The notes: generated from the sequence alone by a model not told the origin. 64,000 bases of DNA from Nocardia asteroides (GCF_021183625.1 NZ_CP089214.1:5456001-5520000); one strand, 5' to 3'. Shown: positions 51,473-59,842, counted from the stretch's first letter. Numbers and translations: made by a program.

Positions 51473-53278
51473 TTGTCTGCCGTAGCCGGGCTTGAGGCCG
51501 CGACGGCGAAGAATCCGGAGGTCATGGCGCCGCTCATCCGGATCCTCGAGGATCTCAGGGAGACGGCCCGGTTCGCGGGGCGCGAGGATCTGAACGGCCG
51601 CATCGGCATGGCGCTGGCCAAGCTCAGCGATCCGCGGGTGCGGCTGGTCGTGGTCGGCCGGCCCAGATCCGGGATGAGCACCGTGGTGAACAGCCTGATC
51701 GGGGCCCCGGTGAGCGTCACCGAAGGCAACGGCGTCCCGGTGATCGTCGAGTACGGCCTGGAATCGGCTGCGACGCTGGTCAAGTCGACCGCGCCGGGGC
51801 GCACCGAGCGCACCCCGATCGACCCGCGCGCCGCTGGCGCCGCACTGGCTGCCACCGACGGCGTCGTCCGGATCGAGTACACCGAGCCGAGCCCGTTCCT
51901 TGCCGACGGCATCGTCCTGATGGACGCGCCCGGCTCGACCGGCGACGACCACATCTCCTGGTCGATGATCGCCGCCGCCGACGCGGTGCTCTACGTGACC
52001 GACGCGGGCGCCGAGTTCGACGCCGAGCAGCTGGAGCGGCTCGACCGCATCCACCGGGTCTGCCCGACCGTCATCTGCGTGCTCACCAAGATCGACCAGT
52101 ACCCGCACTGGTCGAATGTGCAGCAGCGGAACCGGGACCTGCTCGACTCGGCCGGGCTCGGCCTCGCGGTCGCCCCGATCTCCGCGCAGCTGCACCTGGA
52201 CGCGGTCGCCGACGGCGACTACCACCGCGACATCGAGTCCGGGCTGCCGCAGCTCGTCGACCACCTGCGCGACTTCGTCGTCGCCCGCGCCGACGTGGTG
52301 GCGCGGGACGCCGCCATCGGCGACATCCGGCTGATCGCCGGACACCTCGAGGGCTCGCTGCGCACCGAGCAGGAGACGCTGCGCGACCCGCGCAGGCGCG
52401 CCGAGATCACCCGGCGACTATCCCTGGCCAGGGACGAGGCCGACCAGCTCCGGCAGCGCACCGCCAACTGGCAGGTGACGCTGGTGGACGGCAGCACCGA
52501 GCTGATGGCCGATATCGAGCACGACCTGCGGCACCGGCTGCGCAGCCTGGTGCGCGACGCCGAGGCCGAGATCACCGAGAGCGACCCGGCCACGCGCTGG
52601 AAGGAGTTCGCCGCCGACCTGGACGCCAGGATCTGCGAGGCGGTCGAGGAGAACTTCGTGGTCGCGCACTACCGCTCGGTGGAGCTGTGCGAGCAGGTGG
52701 CGGGGAGGTTCCCGGCGCACCACCGGATGCCGCCGCTGCCCGACCTGCGGCTGGCCAACCCCGGCGAGGTGCTGGAGGAGGTGGCGCCGCTGGAGCCGCT
52801 GGAGAGCGGCAAGCCCGGCGTCACCCAGCAGTTCCTCTCCGCGCTGCGCGGCTCCTACGGCGGCATCCTGATGGTCGGCCTCGCCACCAGCCTGCTCGGC
52901 ATGTCGCTGGTGAACTGGTACTCGGCGGGCGCGGGCGTACTGCTCGGCGTGAACGCGCTCTGGGACGACCGCAAGGCGCGCAAGCAGCGCCGCCGCGCCG
53001 AGGCGAAGGTGGCGGTATCCCGGCTCATGGACGACGTGGTGTTCCAGGTCGGCAAGGAATCCAGGAACCGGCTGCGCGCGGTGCAGCGCGCGCTGCGCGA
53101 CCACTTCACCGAGCTGGCCACGGAGGTGCTCCGCGGCGCCGACGAGGTGCTGCGGGTGGCCTCGGAGGCCGACGGCCGCTACGGCCATCGGCGCGCGGAG
53201 CGCCTCGCCGAGCTGGAGCGGCACCTCGACGAACTGCGCGGCGTGCGCGGCCGGGCCGAAGCGCTCACGCCCTTCTAA
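51473..53278 (+). CDS. Dynamin-like GTPase (IniA/IniC-like)
   Basis: About 601 residues. The GTPase domain comes first: G1 reads GRPRSGMST, so the usual Lys is Met (ATG at 51674-51676); G3 is DAPGST and G4 TKID. A long helical stalk follows (IRLIAGHLEGSLRTEQETLR onward). Two hydrophobic segments near the C-terminal third (GGILMVGLATSLLGMSLVNW, SAGAGVLLGVNAL) are a likely membrane paddle, and a final coiled coil ends the protein. TTG at 51473 is chosen because GTGAGGAG precedes it; ATG at 51413 would add 20 residues without a ribosome site. Bacterial dynamins of this type remodel or stabilise membranes, and mycobacterial IniA/C respond to cell-wall drugs. Confidence 0.82.
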   Translation: MSAVAGLEAATAKNPEVMAPLIRILEDLRETARFAGREDLNGRIGMALAKLSDPRVRLVVVGRPRSGMSTVVNSLIGAPVSVTEGNGVPVIVEYGLESAATLVKSTAPGRTERTPIDPRAAGAALAATDGVVRIEYTEPSPFLADGIVLMDAPGSTGDDHISWSMIAAADAVLYVTDAGAEFDAEQLERLDRIHRVCPTVICVLTKIDQYPHWSNVQQRNRDLLDSAGLGLAVAPISAQLHLDAVADGDYHRDIESGLPQLVDHLRDFVVARADVVARDAAIGDIRLIAGHLEGSLRTEQETLRDPRRRAEITRRLSLARDEADQLRQRTANWQVTLVDGSTELMADIEHDLRHRLRSLVRDAEAEITESDPATRWKEFAADLDARICEAVEENFVVAHYRSVELCEQVAGRFPAHHRMPPLPDLRLANPGEVLEEVAPLEPLESGKPGVTQQFLSALRGSYGGILMVGLATSLLGMSLVNWYSAGAGVLLGVNALWDDRKARKQRRRAEAKVAVSRLMDDVVFQVGKESRNRLRAVQRALRDHFTELATEVLRGADEVLRVASEADGRYGHRRAERLAELERHLDELRGVRGRAEALTPF

Positions 53279-53302
53279 CCCGGTGCTCGCGCCATCCGCC
53301 GG

Positions 53303-55336
53303 TCAGCGCGCCTGCGCGGGCGGGGAGTGCGCGGGCTGGAAGTATCCGGCGTCGCGGCTCTGCTCCGCCCGGATCACGTGCGTGACCGCGTTGATCAGCG
53401 CCAGGTGGGTGAAGGCCTGCGGGAAGTTGCCGAGGTGCCTGCCGCTGCGCGGGTCGATCTCCTCCGCGTAGAGCCGCAGCGGGCTGGCCAGCCCGAGCAG
53501 CCGCTCGCAGAGGTGCTTGGCCCGCTCCAGCTCGCCGATCTCCACCAGCGCCGAGACCAGCCAGAACGAGCAGATGGCAAAGGAACCCTCCTCGCCGGAG
53601 AGGCCGTCGTCGGTGGTTTCGGTGTCGTACCGCAGCACCAGCCCGTTCACGGTGAGCCGGTCGGCGATGGCGAGCACGGTGGCCCGGATCCGCTCGTCGT
53701 CCGGGGGCAGGAAGCGGACGAGCACCGCGAGCAGCAGCGAGGCGTCCAGGGTGTCGCTGCCGTAGGCCTGGGTGAGCACGCCGTCGGCGTTCACGCCGCC
53801 GGCCAGCACGTCGGCCTTGATCTCCTCGGCGATGCCGAACCACTCGGTGGCGTGCTCGGCCTGGCCGTGCAGCTCGGCCAGGCGCGCGCCGCGGTCGAGC
53901 GCCACCCAGCACATGATCTTGGACGAGGTGAAGTGCTGCGGCTCGCCGCGCACCTCCCAGATCCCGCGGTCCGGCTGCCGCCAGTGCTCGACGGCGGCCC
54001 GCACCTGCCGCTCCAGCAGCGGCCAAAGCGTCTCCGGCACCTGCTGCCTGGAGCGCACGTGCAGGTACACCGAGTCCAGCATGGTGCCCCAGATGTCGTG
54101 CTGCACCTGGTCGTAGGCGGCGTTGCCGACCCGCACCGGGCGGGCGCAGTCGTACCCGGACAGGTGGTCGAGGGTGCTCTCGCTGATCTCCAGCTCGCCG
54201 CCGATGCCGTAGAGCACCTGCAGCGGAACGGGTTCGCCGTCCGGGCCGGTGGCGACGTCGTTGAGGAAGGCGAAGAAATCGTCGGCCTCGCGATCGAGCC
54301 CGAGGGTGTAGAGCCCCCACAGCGCGAAGCTGGAATCGCGCACCCAGCTGTAGCGGTAGTCCCAGTTGCGTTCGCCGCCGGGGGTTTCCGGCAGCGAGGT
54401 GGTGGCGGCTGCCATCAGCGCGCCGGTCGGGGCGTAGGTGAGCCCCTTCAGCGTGAGCGCGCTGCGCTGCAGGTAGTTGCGCCACGGGTGGTCGGGGAAC
54501 TTGCCGAGCGTGACCCACTGCCGCCAGCACTCGACGGTGGCCCACATCTTCTCCGCCGCCTCGGCGAAGCTCTTCGGCGCGGGCAGCTCCGACCAGGTGA
54601 GCGCGACGAAGACCTCGTCGCCCTCGACCATCCTGGTCCGCGCCCGCGCCTCCCTGCCCTCCAGCCCGAGCCGCAGGTCGGAGGTGAGCGTCAGCGTCGG
54701 CCCCGCCTCCGGGTCGGCGGCCATGGTCGCGGTCGCCTCCTCGTAGACCTTGCCGGTGTACTCCCAGCGCGCGGCGGCCCGGTGGTAGTCGAAGGCGGGT
54801 TCGCAGCTCATCTCCAGCTCGACGGTGCCGTTCACGCACTTCACCGTGCGCAGCAGCATGTGCTCGGCGTCCCAGTCCATCGGGGTGCGCCGGTGCGTGC
54901 GGCTGCGCTGGTCGTTGTTGTGCCACGGCCCGAGCACCAGCGCGTCCCGGACGATGAGCCAGCCGGTCTCGGTCTGCCAGGTGGTCTCCAGGATCATGCC
55001 GCCGGGCAGGTAGCGCCTGGCGGCGGGGACGTTGCGGCCGTACGGCCCGATCCGGAAGTGCCCGGCGCTGCGGTCCAGCATGGCGCCGAAGATGCTCGGC
55101 GAGTCCGGGCGCGGCACGCACATCCACTCCACCGCGCCGTTGCTGGCGATCAGGCAGGTGGTCTCGCAGTCGCTGAGGAAGGCGTAGTCGTCGATCGGCG
55201 GGTAGGCGCCGTAGCGCCTGGCCTCGGTGGTCGGGCTGAGCAGCGGCACCTCACCGCCGATCGCCCCGGCAGGCAGGGCCGCGGCCGGGGGCGAATCGCT
55301 GAGCGCGGTCTGGTCGGGGTGATCGGTCGGCGCCAT
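53303..55336 (-). CDS. Glycoside hydrolase family 15 protein (trehalase-type)
   Basis: A 677-residue GH15 enzyme. The N-terminal beta-sandwich begins YPPIDDYAFLSDCETTCLIASNGAVEW, the actinobacterial trehalase signature. The (alpha/alpha)6 barrel contains NWDYRYSWVRDSSFALWGL, the acid Glu in RGIWEVRG and the C-terminal base region YAEEIDPRSGRHLGNFPQAF. Rv2402 at the same place and its M. smegmatis homologue have trehalase activity that depends on Mg and phosphate, so trehalose hydrolysis is the likely reaction. GGGGGG precedes ATG at 55336. It is convergent with the dynamin gene. Confidence 0.9.
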   Translation of the reverse strand: MAPTDHPDQTALSDSPPAAALPAGAIGGEVPLLSPTTEARRYGAYPPIDDYAFLSDCETTCLIASNGAVEWMCVPRPDSPSIFGAMLDRSAGHFRIGPYGRNVPAARRYLPGGMILETTWQTETGWLIVRDALVLGPWHNNDQRSRTHRRTPMDWDAEHMLLRTVKCVNGTVELEMSCEPAFDYHRAAARWEYTGKVYEEATATMAADPEAGPTLTLTSDLRLGLEGREARARTRMVEGDEVFVALTWSELPAPKSFAEAAEKMWATVECWRQWVTLGKFPDHPWRNYLQRSALTLKGLTYAPTGALMAAATTSLPETPGGERNWDYRYSWVRDSSFALWGLYTLGLDREADDFFAFLNDVATGPDGEPVPLQVLYGIGGELEISESTLDHLSGYDCARPVRVGNAAYDQVQHDIWGTMLDSVYLHVRSRQQVPETLWPLLERQVRAAVEHWRQPDRGIWEVRGEPQHFTSSKIMCWVALDRGARLAELHGQAEHATEWFGIAEEIKADVLAGGVNADGVLTQAYGSDTLDASLLLAVLVRFLPPDDERIRATVLAIADRLTVNGLVLRYDTETTDDGLSGEEGSFAICSFWLVSALVEIGELERAKHLCERLLGLASPLRLYAEEIDPRSGRHLGNFPQAFTHLALINAVTHVIRAEQSRDAGYFQPAHSPPAQAR

Positions 55337-55379
55337 CCCCCCATCATGCCGGGTCGTTCCCGGTACCGGCCGCGACCAC

Positions 55380-55385
55380 TAGGGT
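55380..55385 (+). promoter_or_regulatory. -10 element of the small membrane protein gene
   Basis: TAGGGT, then GGGGGC, then GTG at 55392. The G run could also serve as a weak ribosome site, so leaderless initiation is likely but not certain. Confidence 0.45.
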
Positions 55386-55391
55386 GGGGGC

Positions 55392-55616
55392 GTGGAGCAG
55401 ATCGCAGGCTGGTGGGACGGGTTCGAACTCTGGGTGGCGGGGCTGCCGTTCATCCCGCAGTTCGTCGTCGTCCTGCTCGGCATGGTGCCGATCAGCGTCG
55501 CCATCGCCATGGGGCTCGACCGCACGCTGCGCGCCGTGCTGCACCTGCTCGGCCGGGACGGCAAGCCGGAGCCGGGGGAGACGCCGGGCGCCTCCGCCCC
55601 GGCCGGGGTGCGCTGA
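55392..55616 (+). CDS. Small membrane protein
   Basis: A 74-residue protein with one long or two short hydrophobic segments (FIPQFVVVLLGMVPISVAIAM) after an amphipathic start MEQIAGWWDGFELWV. The C-terminus is soluble and Gly/Pro-rich. It resembles the small hypothetical proteins found between the GH15 gene and subI in mycobacteria (Rv2401 region). Its stop shares one base with the ATG of the next, even smaller gene (TGATG), so they are coupled. Function unknown. Confidence 0.75.
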   Translation: MEQIAGWWDGFELWVAGLPFIPQFVVVLLGMVPISVAIAMGLDRTLRAVLHLLGRDGKPEPGETPGASAPAGVR

Positions 55617-55693
55617 TGCCGCGCTCACGGGTGCAGCTGGCCCTGGTCGCGCTGCTGGTGCTGATCGTCGTCGCCTGGCTGGTAACTCGCTGA
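55616..55693 (+). CDS. 25-residue single-pass membrane microprotein
   Basis: The ATG at 55616 overlaps the preceding stop (TGATG). The product MPRSRVQLALVALLVLIVVA plus WLVTR is a basic N-terminus, one perfect transmembrane helix and a final Arg. Translational coupling, a clean stop and an ideal membrane topology argue for a real gene despite the size. The role may be as a partner of the 74-residue membrane protein. Confidence 0.6.
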   Translation: MPRSRVQLALVALLVLIVVAWLVTR

Positions 55694-55715
55694 CCGGCTA
55701 CTTCCCGCCCACTCG

Positions 55716-55750
55716 TTCGAATCGAATAGCTATCGACGCTCTGATACAGT
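55716..55750 (+). promoter_or_regulatory. Promoter of the sulfate uptake leader
   Basis: TACAGT at 55745-55750 is the -10 box and ends 6 bases before the GTG at 55757. Upstream, TTCGAATCGAA (55716-55726) is a perfect odd palindrome with 5-bp arms in the -35 area, a candidate operator. Confidence 0.6.
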
Positions 55751-55756
55751 CTGCCC

Positions 55757-55846
55757 GTGTCTCCGAGTGCCGTCCCGCTGGTCCGCCATGAATTGGCGTT
55801 GATCGCTGTCGGCAACCTCGCGGTCGCCGATATCCTCTGTCGGTGA
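55757..55846 (+). CDS. Leaderless cysteine-sensing leader peptide of the sulfate operon
   Basis: A 29-codon ORF starting with GTG at the predicted transcription start. It ends in NLAVADILCR: a Cys codon is third from the stop. In M. smegmatis, leaderless short ORFs with C-terminal cysteines (Ms4533A upstream of the sulfate transporter) make the ribosome stall when cysteine is low and switch on the genes downstream. The sequence HELALIAVG...VADILCR, the location before subI and the leaderless start fit that family. Only one Cys codon is seen here, so the sensor may be weaker or different. Two stem-loops lie between it and subI. Confidence 0.72.
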   Translation: MSPSAVPLVRHELALIAVGNLAVADILCR

Positions 55847-55915
55847 TCTGCGGGGTCACCGTCGCGTCCGTTCGATGAACCGGCGCGCATCCGGCGACGG
55901 GGCTCCGAGAATCAA

Positions 55916-55984
55916 CGGATCGTTGTGCGATCCGGCGCGCCGTCTCGGATGTCCACCGCACCCAAGCAACCCCGTCGCGGTGGA
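55916..55984 (+). promoter_or_regulatory. Attenuator-like stem-loops between leader peptide and subI
   Basis: The first hairpin is CGGATCG-TTGTG-CGATCCG (55916-55934), a perfect 7-bp stem. The second pairs TCCACCGC (55952-55959) with GCGGTGGA (55977-55984), ending 6 bases before the AGGAAGG ribosome site of subI. They are placed to couple leader translation to subI expression. The actual switch between structures is inferred. Confidence 0.5.
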
Positions 55985-56004
55985 TCACACAGGAAGGTCC
56001 AGCG

Positions 56005-57063
56005 ATGTCTCGCAGGTCGTTGTTCGCCGGTCGTACCCGGTCCCGTCGCAAGCCGCTCGCGATCGCCCTCACGGCGCTCGCCGCCGTCGCGCTCACCGCC
56101 TGCGGTGGCGGCGCGAGCGATTCCACCGAAGGCGGGGGCGCCGACGGCAGCGGTGGCACGCTGAACCTCTACGCCTACGCCGTGCCGAAGCCCGGCTTCG
56201 ACAAGGTGATCCCCGAGTTCAACAAGACCGACGCGGGCAAGGGCGTGCAGGTCCAGCAGTCCTACGGCGCCTCGGGCGACCAGTCCCGCAAGGTCAAGGA
56301 CGGCGCCGCCGCCGACGTGGTGAACTTCTCGGTGGAGCCCGACATCACCCGCCTGGTCGACGCCGGGCTGGTCGACGCGAGCTGGAACGCGGGCGCGGAC
56401 AAGGGCATCCCGTTCGGCTCCGTGGTCGCCATCGTGGTGCGCGAGGGCAACCCCAAGGGCATCAAGGACTGGGACGACCTGCTGAAGCCGGGCGTCGAGG
56501 TGGTCACCCCGAACCCGTTCAGCTCGGGCTCGGCCAAGTGGAACCTGCTCGCCCCCTACGCCGCCAAGTCCGACGGCGGCAAGAACCCGCAGGCCGGGCT
56601 GGACTACCTGTCGCAGCTGGTCTCGCCGGAGCACGTGAAGGTGCAGCCGAAGTCCGGCCGCGAGGCGACCGAGACCTTTCTGCAGGGCACCGGTGACGTG
56701 CTGCTGAGCTACGAGAACGAGGCCATCTTCTCCGAGCGCAACGGCGACCGGATCGAGCACGTGATCCCGCCGGTCACCTTCAAGATCGAGAACCCGATCG
56801 CGGTGCTGAAGAACAGCCCGAACCTGGAGAAGGCGAAGGCGTTCCGCGACTTCCAGTTCACCACCGAGGGGCAGCGCGCCTGGGGCCAGGCCGGCTTCCG
56901 CCCGGTCGACCCGGCGGTCGCGGCCGAGTTCAAGGCCGATTTCCCCACCCCGGCGAAGGAGTGGACGATCGCCGACCTCGGTGGCTGGAAGGCCGTCGAC
57001 AAGGAGCTGTTCACCGCCGAGACCGGCAAGGTCGCCGTCATCTACGACAACGCGACCAAGTGA
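56005..57063 (+). CDS. subI: Sulfate ABC transporter substrate-binding lipoprotein
   Basis: A 352-residue periplasmic-type binding protein. The Lys/Arg-rich start and hydrophobic core end in the lipobox LTAC (lipidated C33), so it is anchored outside the membrane. The mature domain begins GTLNLYAYAVPKPGFDKVIP and carries the sulfate-binding family blocks ADVVNFSVEPDITRLVDAGLV, VTPNPFSSGSAKWNLLAPYA and GDVLLSYENEAI. AGGAAGG precedes ATG at 56005. It is the first gene of subI-cysT-cysW-cysA (Rv2400c-Rv2397c order), which imports sulfate or thiosulfate for cysteine synthesis. Confidence 0.95.
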   Translation: MSRRSLFAGRTRSRRKPLAIALTALAAVALTACGGGASDSTEGGGADGSGGTLNLYAYAVPKPGFDKVIPEFNKTDAGKGVQVQQSYGASGDQSRKVKDGAAADVVNFSVEPDITRLVDAGLVDASWNAGADKGIPFGSVVAIVVREGNPKGIKDWDDLLKPGVEVVTPNPFSSGSAKWNLLAPYAAKSDGGKNPQAGLDYLSQLVSPEHVKVQPKSGREATETFLQGTGDVLLSYENEAIFSERNGDRIEHVIPPVTFKIENPIAVLKNSPNLEKAKAFRDFQFTTEGQRAWGQAGFRPVDPAVAAEFKADFPTPAKEWTIADLGGWKAVDKELFTAETGKVAVIYDNATK

Positions 57064-57099
57064 CGCCGTGACTCGGAGCACACGGGATACTGGACGATC

Positions 57100-58035
57100 G
57101 TGACCGAGAGCAATGCATCCGGAGCCGGGCGCGAGCCCGGCTCCGGTGTTCCCGACAGTGCGCCCGCCCCCGCGTCGGGGCCGGCGGTGCGCACCGATAC
57201 CGCGCCCGCGAAGCCGCGGCGCGACCTCTCCTGGCTGAAGGTGACCGGGTCGATCGGCCCGCTCGGCATCGGCACCGCGGTGCTGTGGCTCAGCATCATC
57301 GTGGTGCTGCCGCTGGCGGCGCTCACCGTGACCTCGTTCGAGCACGGCTGGTCCGGTTTCTGGGACGCGGTGACGGCCCCCGCCGCGCTGGACTCGCTGC
57401 GCATCACCGTGATCGTCTCGGTGATCGTCGCCGTGCTCAACGTGGTGATGGGCACGCTGGTGGCCTGGGTCCTGGTCCGCGACGACTTCCCCGGCAAGGG
57501 CGCGGTCAACGCGCTGATCGACCTGCCGTTCGCGCTGCCGACCATCGTGGCCAGCATCGTGCTGCTCTCGCTGTACGGCCCGGAGAGCCCGGTCGACATC
57601 CACCTCAACGCCACCCAGCCCGGCCTCGTCGTCGCGCTGGCCTTCGTGACGCTGCCATTCGTGGTGCGCGCGGTGCAGCCGGTGCTGATCGAGGCCGACC
57701 GCGAGGTGGAGCAGGCCGCGCTCTCCCTCGGCGCGAGCAACTGGACCACGTTCCGGCGGATCGTGCTGCCGACGCTCACCCCCGCGGTGCTCAGCGGCGG
57801 CGGCCTCGCCTTCGCCCGCGCCATCGGCGAGTACGGCTCGGTGGTGCTGATCGGCGGCAACATCCCGCGCAAGACCGAGATGGCGTCGCAGTACATCCAG
57901 AAGCAGATCGAGATCGACCGGCAGGTGAACGCGGCCGCGGTGTCGGTGGCGCTGCTCGCGATCTCGTTCGCGTCGCTGCTGCTGCTCCGCCTGCTGGCCG
58001 AGCGCAGCTCCCGGCGGGAGGCGGCGAGCCGATGA
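57100..58035 (+). CDS. cysT: Sulfate ABC transporter permease CysT
   Basis: A 311-residue inner-membrane permease. The N-terminal 45 residues are Pro/Ala-rich and soluble, then six hydrophobic helices follow. The EAA loop that docks the ATPase is EVEQAALSLGASNWTTFRRIVLP. DLPFALPTIVASIVLL is typical of CysT. GTG at 57100 is 36 bases after subI; GATACT 8 bases upstream could give an additional leaderless start. The stop overlaps cysW (ATGA). Confidence 0.95.
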   Translation: MTESNASGAGREPGSGVPDSAPAPASGPAVRTDTAPAKPRRDLSWLKVTGSIGPLGIGTAVLWLSIIVVLPLAALTVTSFEHGWSGFWDAVTAPAALDSLRITVIVSVIVAVLNVVMGTLVAWVLVRDDFPGKGAVNALIDLPFALPTIVASIVLLSLYGPESPVDIHLNATQPGLVVALAFVTLPFVVRAVQPVLIEADREVEQAALSLGASNWTTFRRIVLPTLTPAVLSGGGLAFARAIGEYGSVVLIGGNIPRKTEMASQYIQKQIEIDRQVNAAAVSVALLAISFASLLLLRLLAERSSRREAASR

Positions 58036-58838
58036 AACTCTCCTTCCCGGCGCGGCTCACGCTGCGCGTGATCGCGCTCGGCTACCTGTTCGTGCTGCTG
58101 GTGCTGCCGCTGCTGGTCATTCTGTGGCGCACCTTCGAACGCGGCATCGTGACGTTCTTCGAGTCGGTGACGACCCCGGCCGCGATCTCGGCGTTCCAGC
58201 TCTCGCTGATCATCCTGGTGATCGTGGTTCCGGTGAACGTCGTCTTCGGCATCGTCACCGCGCTGGCGCTGGTGCGCGGCCGGTTCCCCGGGCGCAGCCT
58301 GGTGCAGGGCATCGTCGACCTGCCGTTCGCGGTCTCGCCGGTGGTGGTCGGCGTCTCGCTGATCCTGCTCTGGGGCGTCGGCGGCTGGTTCGGCGGGCTG
58401 GCGAACATCGGCATCACCGTCATCTTCGCGCTACCGGGCATGGTGATCGCGACCATCTTCGTGACGCTGCCGTTCGTGGTGCGCGAGGTGGAGCCGGTGC
58501 TCCGCGAGATCGGCGACGAGCAGGAGCAGGCGGCGGCCACGCTCGGCGCCAACGGCTGGCAGACCTTCTGGCGGATCACGCTGCCCGCCATCCGCTGGGG
58601 GCTGACCTACGGCGTCGTGCTCACCGTCGCCCGCTCGCTCGGCGAGTTCGGCGCGGTGATCATGGTCTCCTCCGCGCTGCCGGGCAAGTCGCTCACCCTG
58701 ACCCTGCTGGTGCACGGCCGCTACATCAACGACCACAACGTGTTCGGCGCCTACTCCGCCGCCACCGTCCTGATGGCGCTCGCCCTGATCACCCTGCTGC
58801 TCATGACCCTCCTCGACCGCAAGCGGAGCTCCCGATGA
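58032..58838 (+). CDS. cysW: Sulfate ABC transporter permease CysW
   Basis: A 268-residue partner permease. VDLPFAVSPVVVGVSLILLW and the EAA loop EQEQAAATLGANGWQTFWRI identify CysW. ARSLGEFGAVIMVSS is also family-typical. ATG at 58032 overlaps cysT, and the stop overlaps the cysA ATG, so all three subunits are translationally coupled and made in step. Confidence 0.95.
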   Translation: MKLSFPARLTLRVIALGYLFVLLVLPLLVILWRTFERGIVTFFESVTTPAAISAFQLSLIILVIVVPVNVVFGIVTALALVRGRFPGRSLVQGIVDLPFAVSPVVVGVSLILLWGVGGWFGGLANIGITVIFALPGMVIATIFVTLPFVVREVEPVLREIGDEQEQAAATLGANGWQTFWRITLPAIRWGLTYGVVLTVARSLGEFGAVIMVSSALPGKSLTLTLLVHGRYINDHNVFGAYSAATVLMALALITLLLMTLLDRKRSSR

Positions 58839-59824
58839 CGATCACCGTAACCAACGCGAACAAGCACTACGGCACGTTCGCCGCGCTGGACGACGTCACG
58901 CTGGAGATCCCCTCCGGGGAACTCACCGCGCTGCTCGGCCCCTCCGGCTCCGGCAAGTCGACGCTGCTGCGCTCGATCGCCGGGCTGGAGTCGCTCGACT
59001 CCGGCATGGTGGTGATCGCCGACCGCGACGTCACCCGGATCCCGCCGCAGAAGCGCGACATCGGCTTCGTGTTCCAGCACTACGCCGCCTTCAAGCACAT
59101 GACGGTGCGCGACAACGTGGCCTTCGGGCTGACCATCCGCAAGCGGCCGAAGGCCGAGATCAGCAAGCGGGTGGACGAGCTGCTCGGCATCGTCGGGCTG
59201 GACGGCTTCCAGCACCGCTACCCGGCGCAGCTCTCCGGCGGGCAGCGGCAGCGGATGGCGCTGGCCCGCGCGCTCGCCGTCGACCCCAAGGTGCTGCTGC
59301 TGGACGAGCCGTTCGGCGCGCTGGACGCCAAGGTCCGCGCCGACCTGCGCAAGTGGCTGCGCCGGCTGCACGAGGAGGTGCACGTGACCACGGTCCTGGT
59401 CACGCACGACCAGGAGGAGGCGCTGGACGTCGCCGACCGGATCGCGGTTATGAACAAGGGCCGGATCGAGCAGGTCGGCAGCCCCGAGGACGTCTACGAC
59501 CGGCCCGCCAACGAGTTCGTCATGTCCTTCCTCGGCGAGGTGGCCCGGCTCAACGGCCACCTGGTGCGCCCGCACGACATCCGGGTCGGCCGCGACCCGG
59601 GGATGGCGCACGCCGAGAACGAGGGCACCGCCGAGTCCGCCGGCGTCACCCGCGCCACCGTCGAGCGGGTGGTCCGCCTCGGCTTCGAGGTCAGGGTCGA
59701 GCTCCGCAACGCCGCCACCGGCGACCTCTTCGCCGCCCAGGTGACCAGGGGCGACGCCGAGGCCCTCCGCCTGGCCGACGGCGAGACGGTCTACGTCCGG
59801 GCGACCCGGATTCCGGAGATCTAG
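58835..59824 (+). CDS. cysA: Sulfate ABC transporter ATP-binding protein CysA
   Basis: A 329-residue ATPase that powers sulfate import. Walker A is GPSGSGKST at 35-43. The Q-loop lies in VFQHYAAFKHM, the signature is LSGGQRQRMALARAL, Walker B is VLLLDEPFGALDAK and the H-loop is VTHDQEEAL. The C-terminal 90 residues are a TOBE-like domain (VRPHDIRVGRDPGMAHAENE). A perfect 32-bp palindrome 18 bases past the stop ends the operon. Confidence 0.96.
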   Translation: MTITVTNANKHYGTFAALDDVTLEIPSGELTALLGPSGSGKSTLLRSIAGLESLDSGMVVIADRDVTRIPPQKRDIGFVFQHYAAFKHMTVRDNVAFGLTIRKRPKAEISKRVDELLGIVGLDGFQHRYPAQLSGGQRQRMALARALAVDPKVLLLDEPFGALDAKVRADLRKWLRRLHEEVHVTTVLVTHDQEEALDVADRIAVMNKGRIEQVGSPEDVYDRPANEFVMSFLGEVARLNGHLVRPHDIRVGRDPGMAHAENEGTAESAGVTRATVERVVRLGFEVRVELRNAATGDLFAAQVTRGDAEALRLADGETVYVRATRIPEI

Positions 59825-59842
59825 GACGCGATTTCGCGGCGC

